From positions 1 to 63,219 of the forward strand of contig JALFUR010000007.1 in the NCBI GenBank assembly GCA_022784465.1: a DNA stretch of 63,219 nucleotides. The letters are read 5' to 3'. Under the pieces are notes generated by a model. It had not been told where the DNA came from, did not search any database, and worked only from the letters and a program-made list of their open reading frames with translations. Position 1 is the stretch's first letter; the number at the start of each line of letters is the position of its first letter. Of the stretch, positions 1-8,385 are shown in pieces. The position numbers and the translations under genes were made by a program. The stretch comes from Christensenella sp. (GTDB lineage Bacteria; Bacillota; Clostridia; Christensenellales; UBA3700).

Positions 1-24
1 CGGTTTTTGCGAAACTTGGAGAAG

Positions 25-65
25 AAAAAAAGCAGTCGCTCTTTCTCAAGAATGACTGCTTTTTG
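25..65 (-). terminator. ppdK rho-independent terminator
   Basis: AGCAGTC at 31-37 pairs with GACTGCT at 54-60. The stem is extended by A residues at 25-30 and T residues at 61-65, so a U-tract follows the stem on either strand. It lies downstream of the minus-strand ppdK stop and may also serve a plus-strand or converging unit outside the window. Confidence 0.8.
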
Positions 66-108
66 CTTGTTTTAGTATAAAATATGAGTTTTTAAGCCGT
101 TTTTGACC

Positions 109-2766
109 TTATTTGGTCGCCCTCGGATTACGGATATTCGCTTGTGCTGCAGCAAGACGAGCAATAGGTACTCTGAATGGAGAGCAAGATACATAGTCTA
201 AGCCAATAGTATGACAGAATTCAATAGAAGAAGGATCTCCACCATGTTCTCCACAAATACCGCAATGAATATCAGGTCTTGTTGAATGGCCTAATTTAAC
301 TGCCATATCCATTAATTTTCCAACACCTGTTGTGTCTAATCTTGCAAATGGATCAGATTCATAAATCTTAGCACCATAATATGATGGTAAGAACTTACCA
401 GCATCATCTCTAGAGAAACCAAATGTCATTTGTGTTAAGTCATTTGTTCCAAAGCAGAAGAATTCAGCTTCTTTAGCAATTTCATCAGCTGTTAGTGCAG
501 CTCTTGGAATTTCAATCATTGTTCCAACTTCATATTTCAAATTAGCTTTAGCTTCTTTAATTACTTCATCAGCAGTTTTTACAACAACATCTTTACAGAA
601 CTTCAATTCCTTAACATCTCCAACAAGTGGAATCATAATTTCAGGAACAACATTCCAATCTGGATGTCTCTTTTGAACAGCAATAGCAGCTTTAATTACA
701 GCCTTTGTTTGCATAACTGCAATTTCTGGATATGTAACTGTTAATCTACATCCTCTATGTCCCATCATTGGGTTGAATTCATGTAAGCTATCGCAGAATA
801 ATTTAATTTCTTGCTTTGTCTTATGTTGAGCTTCAGCCAATTTTTCAATATCTGAATCAATTGTTGGAACGAACTCATGTAGAGGTGGGTCTAAGAATCT
901 GATTGTAACAGGTTGACCTTTCAAAGCCTCCATTAATCCTTCAAAGTCAGCTTGTTGCATTGGTTCAATATCATTTAAAGCGGATACTCTTTCAGCAACA
1001 GTTTCTGAACAAATCATTTGACGGAATTTATCAATTCTTCCTTCTCCGAAGAACATATGCTCTGTACGGCACAAACCAATACCTTGAGCGCCTAATTCTG
1101 CAGCTCTTTGAGCATCAGCAGGAGTATCAGCATTTGTTCTAACACCAAGTGCCTTATACTTATCTGCAAGTTTCATGATTCTTCCGAAATCTCCGCTGTT
1201 TGGATCAGCAGGAACAGTCTTAATAATTGTATCGTAAATTAAACCTGTAGAACCATCAAGAGAAATTCCATCCCCTTCTCTAAATGTCTTTCCGCCTAAT
1301 TCAAAATATTTTTCTTCTTCGTGCATCTTGATGTCTCCACAACCAGAAACACAACATGTACCCATACCACGAGCAACAACGGCTGCGTGAGATGTTTGAC
1401 CACCACGAACAGTCAAAATACCTTGAGCATACTTCATACCTTCAATATCTTCTGGAGAAGTTTCAAGTCTAACAAGAATTACTTTCTTTCCCTTCTTTCC
1501 TTCAGTAACAGCATCTTCTGGAGTAAATACGATTGTACCAGCAGCAGCTCCTGGAGAAGCAGCAATTCCTTTTCCTACAACATTTAATTTATTAGCTTCT
1601 TTTAGTGCTTTAGCATCAAATGTTGGATGCAATAACATATCTAATGTCTTAGCATCAATTTGAAGTAATGCTTCTTGTTCTGTAATCATCTTTTCGTCGA
1701 TTAAATCACAAGCGATTCTTATAGCTGCTTGAGCTGTTCTCTTACCATTACGACATTGAAGCATGAATAATTTACCATTTTCAATAGTAAATTCCATATC
1801 TTGCATGTCTCTATAATGAGCTTCAAGTTTATCGCAAACTTCAAGGAATTGATCATATGCTTCTGGGAATCTATCTTTCATTTCCTCAATTTTCATTGGA
1901 GTACGAACACCAGCAACAACGTCTTCACCTTGTGCGTTTACTAGGAACTCACCCATAAGTCCTTTTTCACCAGTAGCAGGGTTTCTTGTGAATGCAACAC
2001 CAGTTCCTGAATTATTGTTTAAGTTACCAAATACCATTGGCATTACGTTAACTGCAGTTCCCCAGCTATATGGGATATCATGATCCATACGATATACGTT
2101 AGCTCTTGGGTTATCCCAGCTTCTAAATACGGCTCTAATAGCTTCGTTTAATTGTTCCTTTGGATCTTCTGGGAAATCTCTTCCTAATTTTTCTTTATAT
2201 TTAGCCTTAAATTGATTTGCTAAATCCTTTAAATCTTCAGCTGTTAATTCAACGTCGAATGTAACTCCCTTGTCTGCTTTTTTAGCATCAATTAGTTTTT
2301 CGAATTCTTTCTTTGAAACTTCCATAACAACATCTGAGAACATTTGAATAAATCTTCTGTAAGAGTCATATACGAATCTTTCAAATTTTGGATCTGGATT
2401 TCCTTTAATCATAGCTCTAACAACTTCATCATTTAAACCTAGATTTAGAATTGTATCCATCATACCAGGCATTGAAGCTCTAGCTCCTGAACGAACAGAA
2501 ACTAATAAAGGATTATTTAAATCTCCAAATTTCTTTCCGTTGATCTCTTCCATTTTGGCAACATTAGCCATAATTTCTTCCATAATGCTGTCATTGATTT
2601 TTCTACCATCTTCATAGTATTTTGTACAAGCTTCTGTTGTAATTGTAAAACCTTGAGGTACTGGTAGACCAATTTTAGTCATTTCTGCAAGATTTGCACC
2701 TTTGCCACCTAAAAGTTCACGCATTGTTGCGTCGCCTTCTGTGAACAAATAAACATATTTTGTCAT
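109..2766 (-). CDS. ppdK: pyruvate, phosphate dikinase
   Basis: PPDK interconverts pyruvate + ATP + Pi and PEP + AMP + PPi in the cytoplasm. In anaerobes it often runs toward pyruvate and ATP, saving energy through pyrophosphate. The 885-residue length is normal for the family. The N-terminal nucleotide-binding domain starts with GGKGANLAEM. The central phosphohistidine domain has the swivelling catalytic His in GGQTSHAAVVARGMG, and the C-terminal PEP/pyruvate barrel carries CGICGEHGGDPSS. The ORF is open further upstream, but the ATG at 2766 sits just after an AAGGAGGAG ribosome site and matches the usual N-terminus, so it is the better start. The gene has its own promoter and terminator and follows recO, an order also common in Clostridia. 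Identity is secure. Confidence 0.97.
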   Translation of the reverse strand: MTKYVYLFTEGDATMRELLGGKGANLAEMTKIGLPVPQGFTITTEACTKYYEDGRKINDSIMEEIMANVAKMEEINGKKFGDLNNPLLVSVRSGARASMPGMMDTILNLGLNDEVVRAMIKGNPDPKFERFVYDSYRRFIQMFSDVVMEVSKKEFEKLIDAKKADKGVTFDVELTAEDLKDLANQFKAKYKEKLGRDFPEDPKEQLNEAIRAVFRSWDNPRANVYRMDHDIPYSWGTAVNVMPMVFGNLNNNSGTGVAFTRNPATGEKGLMGEFLVNAQGEDVVAGVRTPMKIEEMKDRFPEAYDQFLEVCDKLEAHYRDMQDMEFTIENGKLFMLQCRNGKRTAQAAIRIACDLIDEKMITEQEALLQIDAKTLDMLLHPTFDAKALKEANKLNVVGKGIAASPGAAAGTIVFTPEDAVTEGKKGKKVILVRLETSPEDIEGMKYAQGILTVRGGQTSHAAVVARGMGTCCVSGCGDIKMHEEEKYFELGGKTFREGDGISLDGSTGLIYDTIIKTVPADPNSGDFGRIMKLADKYKALGVRTNADTPADAQRAAELGAQGIGLCRTEHMFFGEGRIDKFRQMICSETVAERVSALNDIEPMQQADFEGLMEALKGQPVTIRFLDPPLHEFVPTIDSDIEKLAEAQHKTKQEIKLFCDSLHEFNPMMGHRGCRLTVTYPEIAVMQTKAVIKAAIAVQKRHPDWNVVPEIMIPLVGDVKELKFCKDVVVKTADEVIKEAKANLKYEVGTMIEIPRAALTADEIAKEAEFFCFGTNDLTQMTFGFSRDDAGKFLPSYYGAKIYESDPFARLDTTGVGKLMDMAVKLGHSTRPDIHCGICGEHGGDPSSIEFCHTIGLDYVSCSPFRVPIARLAAAQANIRNPRATK

Positions 2767-2811
2767 TATTACTCCTCCTTCGAGTATCAAATTATAATTT
2801 TCAGTAGTTTT

Positions 2812-2840
2812 ATTTTACAAAAAATATGCGCGTTATACAA
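2812..2840 (-). promoter_or_regulatory. ppdK promoter with GCGC-containing spacer
   Basis: On the minus strand a -35 TTGTAT (2835-2840) and a -10 TAAAAT (2812-2817) are separated by exactly 17 bases. The spacer contains ACGCGC, which is one arm of an inverted repeat: GCGCGT at 2828-2833 and ACGCGC at 2849-2854 on the plus strand. That placement would suit a repressor operator. This is inferred from sequence only. Confidence 0.6.
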
Positions 2841-2884
2841 GTATTATTACGCGCTATTATATGTAATTTTATAAAAATTGGCAC

Positions 2885-3418
2885 TTAAAGAAGTAGCAGC
2901 TCTTTTAGTGAGTTTATGTGAACGTTAAATGTATGTAGCAAATAATTATAATAATCTCTTAGTGTTATTGCTTTACTCTCATATCCTAAGGCTAATAACA
3001 TCCTTCCCATATATGTAAAAAGAGTCTTTTTTGGCGTATCACTCTCATAACATAATTCTTTCAAACACTTTAGCGCTGTAATAAATAACTCGTTATTATA
3101 ATCGTCTTCCATTCCCATTTTATCTAAAATTTCAACAACAACATTTGCCGCATAAAATTTGACAGGATCTAATACAACATCATAAAAAGAATCAACTAAA
3201 TCACAACCAGTTAGTGTCCCATTTTTGGAATTTGTATTGACATAATAATGGCCGAAACAAAGAGGAGCCACAGCATATTTCAACTTGGCTTTTTGCTTTT
3301 TTACACCTTTTGCAACTATAGATATTTTACCTTTATTTACCGCATATAAAGTTACTATTTTGTCATTATCTTTATAATCAATACTTTTAAGGCAAAGAGC
3401 ATCAAAACTAATATCCAT
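2885..3418 (-). CDS. recO: DNA repair protein RecO, short form
   Basis: RecO loads RecA onto SSB-coated gaps together with RecR. The N-terminal OB-fold region is clear (ALCLKSIDYKDNDKIVTLY, then VAKGVKKQKAKLKYAVAPL), followed by part of the helical domain. The protein has only 177 residues, against roughly 240-250 in typical family members. It ends just after LLALGYESKAI, before the Cys4 zinc motif would appear, and no CxxC pair is present. The sequence past the stop is intergenic, so this does not look like a frameshift. The start follows AAAGGA at good spacing. It overlaps the end of the tiny yqzL gene and lies downstream of era, the usual Firmicutes position. Confidence 0.9.
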   Translation of the reverse strand: MDISFDALCLKSIDYKDNDKIVTLYAVNKGKISIVAKGVKKQKAKLKYAVAPLCFGHYYVNTNSKNGTLTGCDLVDSFYDVVLDPVKFYAANVVVEILDKMGMEDDYNNELFITALKCLKELCYESDTPKKTLFTYMGRMLLALGYESKAITLRDYYNYLLHTFNVHINSLKELLLL

Positions 3419-3512
3419 TATCGTCCTTTTGTATATCTTTGTATAAATTGTAAAATTCTATTTTTCCTGTTTTTTCAAATAATTCCCAAATACTTTTATT
3501 TGTCTTTTTCAT
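3408..3512 (-). CDS. yqzL: YqzL family small protein
   Basis: A 34-codon reading frame lies between era and recO and overlaps the recO start by 11 bases. Its product contains SIWELFEKTGKIEFYNLYKD, which resembles the YqzL family consensus of a Trp-x-x-Phe...Thr-Gly-x-I...Y-x-x-Y pattern. YqzL is encoded at exactly this place in Bacillus subtilis. Function is unknown. No convincing ribosome site precedes the ATG, and a -10-like TAATAT overlaps it, so translation may depend on readthrough from era. A TTG six codons upstream is an alternative start. Confidence 0.6.
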   Translation of the reverse strand: MKKTNKSIWELFEKTGKIEFYNLYKDIQKDDNGY

Positions 3513-3539
3513 ATTATTTATATTGCGCAATATTGACAA
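3511..3539 (-). promoter_or_regulatory. candidate promoter ahead of yqzL/recO with GCGC palindrome
   Basis: A minus-strand -35 TTGTCA (3534-3539) and -10 TAATAT (3511-3516) are 17 bases apart. The spacer contains the perfect 14-base palindrome ATATTGCGCAATAT (3520-3533). Transcription would begin inside yqzL, so this promoter would serve recO. It is a sequence prediction. Confidence 0.45.
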
Positions 3540-3546
3540 AAATATA

Positions 3547-4437
3547 CTACAAATTATTTGAATAACCTAAATTGCTTAACACACTTGGATTGTTTCTCCA
3601 ATCTTCTTTAACTTTGACAAAAATAGTCAAAAATACTTTTGTTTGTAAAAGCTCTTCCATATCTTTTCTTGCTTGAGAAGAAATTTCTTTAATCATAGCC
3701 CCATTTTTACCTATGATTATAGATTTATGAGCTTGTTTTTCACAAACAATGTCAGCATCGATATCTACTATTCCATTTTCTCTGTATTGAAACTTATTTA
3801 TAACAATTCCAACACCATATGGAATTTCATCGCCAAGCAATTTTAATGCTTTTTCTCTTATATATTCACCAACTATAAATCTAGTAGATTTATCTGTTAT
3901 CTCATCTTCGTCAAACCTTGCTTCTGCCTCTGGCAAAATTTTCTTTATTTCACTCTTTAGATAATCTACATTTTTACCAGTTTTTGCAGATATAGGAATA
4001 ATAGCTAAAACGGAAGAAACATCTTTTAATTGTTCAATCTTTTTAAAAATCACATCTTGCTTAACTTCATCGCATTTGTTTATTGCAATAAAAAATGGAG
4101 TACCCATCGATGCATATCTTTGAATTTGACTAATTTCTTTTTCATCTAAAACTTTATCACAAGCAATTATATAAACTATTGCATCAACGCCATCAATTGA
4201 TGAAGATACGTTTTTCATCATATATTCAGACAATCTGTTTTTTGGATTATGAATTCCTGGAGTATCAACTAAAATTAGTTGAGAATCTTCATCGTTAACA
4301 ATACCTAGAACTCTATCTCTTGTAGTTTGAGGTCTAAATGACACAATGGATATTTTCTCTCCAACCATATAATTAATCAATGTAGATTTACCTACATTTG
4401 GTTTTCCTATAATTGTTACATAACCCGTTTTAAACAT
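3547..4437 (-). CDS. era: GTPase Era
   Basis: Era is an essential GTPase that binds the 3' end of 16S rRNA during 30S assembly. G1 is GKPNVGKST at about residues 11-19, G3 is DTPGIH and G4 is NKCD. The C-terminal KH domain contains IIIGKNGAMIKEISSQAR. At 296 residues it is a normal length. Its start lies inside the end of ybeY (8-base overlap), so the two are translationally coupled, and both act in ribosome maturation. Confidence 0.97.
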   Translation of the reverse strand: MFKTGYVTIIGKPNVGKSTLINYMVGEKISIVSFRPQTTRDRVLGIVNDEDSQLILVDTPGIHNPKNRLSEYMMKNVSSSIDGVDAIVYIIACDKVLDEKEISQIQRYASMGTPFFIAINKCDEVKQDVIFKKIEQLKDVSSVLAIIPISAKTGKNVDYLKSEIKKILPEAEARFDEDEITDKSTRFIVGEYIREKALKLLGDEIPYGVGIVINKFQYRENGIVDIDADIVCEKQAHKSIIIGKNGAMIKEISSQARKDMEELLQTKVFLTIFVKVKEDWRNNPSVLSNLGYSNNL

Positions 4438-4915
4438 TTCTTTTTAAATCTAATCCTTCTAATATTTTTTCCGCATGACCCATCATAACGACCTCATCAT
4501 CTTTTTCGATATGATCAAATCCTAGCAAATGCAAAATACCATGTAGCACCAAAAAACCAACTTCTCGATTAAAAGAATGTCCATACTCTTCAGCTTGTTC
4601 TTGCGCCCTTTTTTCGCATAGCATAATTTCACCTAGCATTATATTTCCACTTTCAGGGTCAATGTAATTGCGATAATCTTCTTTTTTAAAAGGAAACACA
4701 AAATTGCATATTGGGAAAGATAAAACATCGGTAACTTTATCTATTCCCCTTGTATGTTTATTAGTATTTTGGATTGTTTCTTCTGTAACAATTGAAATCT
4801 CAATTTCAAAAATATCACTTAACTTAAAATGATTAAGTGCGGATTTATAAATCATGTCAAGAAAACGTCTATTAATACGAGTTCCTTTTGTTTCTCTATA
4901 TATATCTAAACCCAT
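4430..4915 (-). CDS. ybeY: endoribonuclease YbeY
   Basis: YbeY is a zinc-dependent single-strand endoribonuclease for 16S 3'-end maturation and ribosome quality control. The metal-binding signature HGILHLLGFDH is intact near the C-terminus. The 161-residue length is normal. An AAGGAG precedes the ATG by nine bases, and the start overlaps the pgpH stop by one base. The era overlap downstream fits the shared role in 30S maturation. Confidence 0.97.
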   Translation of the reverse strand: MGLDIYRETKGTRINRRFLDMIYKSALNHFKLSDIFEIEISIVTEETIQNTNKHTRGIDKVTDVLSFPICNFVFPFKKEDYRNYIDPESGNIMLGEIMLCEKRAQEQAEEYGHSFNREVGFLVLHGILHLLGFDHIEKDDEVVMMGHAEKILEGLDLKRNV

Positions 4916-6375
4916 TATCTACGCTCCTTAGCTTTATCGTAGTCAATTCGCTCGTGAAGCATTGATGGCATTGCTTGGCAAATACTTGTCTTTATCTTTT
5001 GTAATTGAAGAATAGATATATCACATTCTGACAATTGTCCATCTAATATTCTTCCCTCAATAATTTCATAAACAATACTTTCCAATTCTTCATAAGATGT
5101 AGGTTTTTTAGATCTAATCATAGCCTCACACATGTCGCAAATCATTATTATTGCGCTATATTTTGTTGAAGGCTTAGGATCTGGATATCTATATTTATCC
5201 GCTTCAAGATTTCCCTCTGTAATTCCCTTGGCTTTCAAATAGAAGAACATAAGTGTAGAATCACCATGATGCTCTAAGGCTGCTTTAATTACAGTATCAG
5301 GAAGATTATGCTTTTTCAAAACCTGCGCACCAAGCTCCGGATGTTCAATAATAATTTTTACAGACACGTCTATAATCAAATCATCGTGAGGATTATATCC
5401 TCCTTGTTGATTTTCAATAAAATATTCTGGATTCTTAATTTTTCCAATATCATGATACATTGCACAGGCTCTTGCCATAAATGGATTTAGACCAATTGCA
5501 ATTGCACAATTTTCAGCCAATGTAGAAACCGTTAGCGAATGGCTAAATGTACCAGGCGCCTTTTCCTTTAATTCTCTTAATAGTGGCTGATTAAGTGAAC
5601 ATACCTCTGCTAATTTAAAATCTGTCCAAACTCTAAATATCCTCTCGTATACTGGCAAAACAACACTTACATAACCTACTGCAACTGCGCTTCCAAGAAA
5701 ACTGAAGCAGCAAGTCTTTAACACCGATACAAATGTACTTGCTTTTTCAACAATCCCAAGAGGAATAGCAAATGGGAGCGAAATCAAACCAATTAACAAT
5801 GCTCCACATGTAATTTTAAATCTCGTATAGCCTCTATGAACCAAGAATGTCATACATATAGAACTCAATAGACCTATACACAAACCACCAATTTGTCCAA
5901 TTGTTATTGAACCTTCGATTAAAAATACTGAAAGTGGACAAGTAACAAGTGAAATTAAAAATGTTCCTATTGCAGTCAATATTCCTATTCTTTGAGATAT
6001 CAAGATTGAAATCAATAACGCTGCCGTTGCTACAGGAACAGCATATGGCGAAACATGGACATACATCAAACAAGAAAACATAGAGCCAAGTGATATAGAA
6101 ATATTTATAATTAAATATTCTCTTAGTCTTGAAAAACTTTTGTATGATCCTTTTACGATTACCATATGGTAAACAAATACAATCAATAAAATTCCAAATA
6201 CAATTAAATCTACTAAAAGCGTAAATGGAACAAAATTGACAAAGTTTTTAATATTTTTACTTACTATTCCAATACATACAAAAGATGTTAAAGTAGAAAA
6301 ACAAATAAGGCCTAATATATAATTAAACCAACGTAGAATTTTCTCCTTTCTTGAAGATTTTTCATTTTCTATCAT
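4915..6375 (-). CDS. pgpH: 7TM-HD family cyclic-di-AMP phosphodiesterase, PgpH-like, short form
   Basis: This resembles PgpH (YqfF), the membrane phosphodiesterase that lowers cyclic-di-AMP. It has several transmembrane helices in the first ~240 residues, then a cytoplasmic HD domain with HSLTVSTLAENCA, the metal pair in YHDIGK, and ALEHHGD. The start was set at 6375 because AAGGAGAAAGCG sits directly upstream; a longer frame exists but overlaps phoH heavily. The 486-residue product lacks the large extracellular 7TMR-HDED domain that normally follows the first helix, since TM1 is separated from TM2 by only a short loop. It overlaps phoH by 14 bases and ybeY by one. The HD catalytic role is well supported, and loss of the sensor domain is seen directly. 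Confidence 0.9.
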   Translation of the reverse strand: MIENEKSSRKEKILRWFNYILGLICFSTLTSFVCIGIVSKNIKNFVNFVPFTLLVDLIVFGILLIVFVYHMVIVKGSYKSFSRLREYLIINISISLGSMFSCLMYVHVSPYAVPVATAALLISILISQRIGILTAIGTFLISLVTCPLSVFLIEGSITIGQIGGLCIGLLSSICMTFLVHRGYTRFKITCGALLIGLISLPFAIPLGIVEKASTFVSVLKTCCFSFLGSAVAVGYVSVVLPVYERIFRVWTDFKLAEVCSLNQPLLRELKEKAPGTFSHSLTVSTLAENCAIAIGLNPFMARACAMYHDIGKIKNPEYFIENQQGGYNPHDDLIIDVSVKIIIEHPELGAQVLKKHNLPDTVIKAALEHHGDSTLMFFYLKAKGITEGNLEADKYRYPDPKPSTKYSAIIMICDMCEAMIRSKKPTSYEELESIVYEIIEGRILDGQLSECDISILQLQKIKTSICQAMPSMLHERIDYDKAKERR

Positions 6376-7336
6376 CGCTTTCTCCTTTCTTTTCTTTTGT
6401 TTCATATTCAGAATATGCTTTAACAATTGATTGAACAAGTTCGCTTCTAACAACGTCTTTTGCCGTCAAATTAATTATAGCAATATCATTAATCCCTTGT
6501 AAAATCTTTATAGCATGAGACAATCCTGACTGTTTTCCTATAGGCAAATCAATCTGCGTAATATCTCCTGTCACAACTATTTTGCTTTCTTCTCCCATAC
6601 GAGTTAGAAACATTTTCATTTGTTCTTGTGTAGTATTTTGCGCTTCATCTAATATTATAAAAGCATTAGATAGTGTTCTACCTCTCATATAAGCTAGTGG
6701 AGCTACTTCAATGTTTCCTTTTTCTATTAATTTGTTAAATGTTTCCATTCCAAACATTTCTTGAAGTGCATCATACAAAGGTCTTAAATATGGATCAACT
6801 TTTGCCGTTAGATCTCCAGGCAAAAAACCAAGTTTTTCACCTGCTTCTATTGCAGGTCTAGTTAAAATAATCTTATCAATTTGTTTGTTTTTAAAAGCAA
6901 GCGCAGCTAAAGCAACTGCTAGGTAGGTTTTTCCAGTTCCTGCTGGCCCTACGCCAAACACTATAGGCTTATTCTTTATTGCATTTACATATCTAGCTTG
7001 TCCATATGTTTTACAAGAAATTTTTTTGCCTTTATAAGTAAAACCTACTAGTTGAGTTACATCATCAAGAGCATCTAAGTTGTCTTCGTCTATTAAATCG
7101 CTAATCAAATCAATATAAACTTTGTTAATCGTATTAGTACGAGATTTTTGCAATAAAAATGTACAAAGGTTAACAGCTTTGTTAACTTTATCTTCTTCTC
7201 CCTCTATTATTATCTTTTGATCTCTTAAATATATTGCAACATCACAAATTTTTCTAATGTATTTTATGTTTGAATCACGATTTCCAAATAACGCAATTTG
7301 ATCTTGCATATCCAAAATTTCTATTGACGCTTCTAT
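6362..7336 (-). CDS. phoH: PhoH family ATPase
   Basis: PhoH-type P-loop ATPase/RNA helicase, found next to ybeY in most Firmicutes and linked to RNA metabolism. Walker A is GPAGTGKT and Walker B is AFIILDEAQN, with an N-terminal KH-like region. The conventional start would be a TTG at 7315, but it lacks a ribosome site and would cut off the first strand of the domain. Extending upstream adds SIEIL before DMQDQIALFG, which fits the family N-terminus. The codon with an ideal GGAGG at a 7-base spacing is ATA at 7336, immediately after the yqfD stop. I therefore give 7336 as the start and mark it as an inferred non-standard AUA start; 7315 is the fallback. Confidence 0.9.
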   Translation of the reverse strand: MEASIEILDMQDQIALFGNRDSNIKYIRKICDVAIYLRDQKIIIEGEEDKVNKAVNLCTFLLQKSRTNTINKVYIDLISDLIDEDNLDALDDVTQLVGFTYKGKKISCKTYGQARYVNAIKNKPIVFGVGPAGTGKTYLAVALAALAFKNKQIDKIILTRPAIEAGEKLGFLPGDLTAKVDPYLRPLYDALQEMFGMETFNKLIEKGNIEVAPLAYMRGRTLSNAFIILDEAQNTTQEQMKMFLTRMGEESKIVVTGDITQIDLPIGKQSGLSHAIKILQGINDIAIINLTAKDVVRSELVQSIVKAYSEYETKEKKGESDDRK

Positions 7337-7338
7337 AC

Positions 7339-8385
7339 TTAAACCTCCTCAATGCTTATGCATTGCTCTAATTCATAGTATATATCTATAAAATAACAAT
7401 TGTCTATCTCTTTTTTTATTACGCGCACGTTAATAATACTTGCTTTAGCGCTATAATTTTCAATAAAACTTTGCTGCTCATTAGCTATTATTTCATTAAG
7501 TTCCATTTCGTCAATTTCATATTCCACGCAATGAATTTTGTAGCACTCAACCCTATTTATTTTTAAGGCAAATGCATTATATGTTGATATGCTTGATATA
7601 AACTGTGCAAGATTGCTATCGCTTTTTATGTTTGAATATATTTTCCTTCCAAAAGCATAAAAAGAATACATGTTTTTAGTTTTTTCATATTTCTTTCTTA
7701 TAGCCTTTTTGGGAATAATAACATTTTGATGCTTATACACTTTAGCGTAAATACTTCCTTGAGGAATAACCTCAACTACATTTTCCTCATAATCTATATA
7801 GCTTCCTTCAATTAATTTATCTCCCTTTTTTACAATATCTCCTTTCTTTACGAGTGCCCTTCCGCTTTTAACATCAACTCTTGAAACAATCCCATTCTCT
7901 TGCGATATAATGCAATCCCCAATTGAATAATCTTTATGCTCTTTATTCAAATAAATTGTAACGTTTAATACATTGTTATCAAAAACAACATCACACATTG
8001 CAATACGAGAAAAATTAGTTAATAAATCAATCTTTATTTCTTTAGCATTTGTATACTCACTTTTAGAATAATTTTCTTCAATGTATTTTTGAACTTCCCT
8101 CTTTACAATCTCATCGTTACAATCAATGCTTATACTAGAAATATTTCTTAAAGCAACGAAAAATGCAGATATTAAAACAAGAATAATTAATAAAACTACC
8201 TTCTTTGAAATTGCTTCCCAATTTTTTTCATATACAATATTTGCTTCTATTTTATGTCTTTTTATTATCCTTTTTACATCATATAAATATGAGCGGCTTA
8301 TATAAACATTACGCTCATCAACCTTAACTGGAAATCTGCCTTTACAGTAATTTAAAAAGCTTTCAAGATTTGAAATGTTTTCAAT
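7339..8385 (-). CDS. yqfD: sporulation protein YqfD
   Basis: YqfD is a sporulation-associated membrane protein encoded beside yqfC in spore formers. The frame runs unbroken from a stop at about 8410 down to 7339. Using only ATG/GTG/TTG gives a truncated protein starting at 7998. The upstream part clearly belongs: it encodes NLESFLNYCKGRFPVKV, then a single transmembrane helix (VVLLIILVLISAFFVAL), then the rest of the domain. There is no ATG, GTG or TTG between the upstream stop and the conserved N-terminus. The most likely initiators are ATT at 8385, which overlaps the yqfC TGA by one base and would allow termination-reinitiation, or ATA at 8391. With ATT the protein has 348 residues, close to the family's usual ~390. 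Exact start is uncertain. Confidence 0.8.
   Translation of the reverse strand: MENISNLESFLNYCKGRFPVKVDERNVYISRSYLYDVKRIIKRHKIEANIVYEKNWEAISKKVVLLIILVLISAFFVALRNISSISIDCNDEIVKREVQKYIEENYSKSEYTNAKEIKIDLLTNFSRIAMCDVVFDNNVLNVTIYLNKEHKDYSIGDCIISQENGIVSRVDVKSGRALVKKGDIVKKGDKLIEGSYIDYEENVVEVIPQGSIYAKVYKHQNVIIPKKAIRKKYEKTKNMYSFYAFGRKIYSNIKSDSNLAQFISSISTYNAFALKINRVECYKIHCVEYEIDEMELNEIIANEQQSFIENYSAKASIINVRVIKKEIDNCYFIDIYYELEQCISIEEV

Noticed and set aside
7410..7440. ATTACGCGCACGTTAATAATA resembling the GCGC promoter motif
   Set aside because: It lies inside yqfD and encodes ordinary residues (NVRVI); no promoter boxes surround it.
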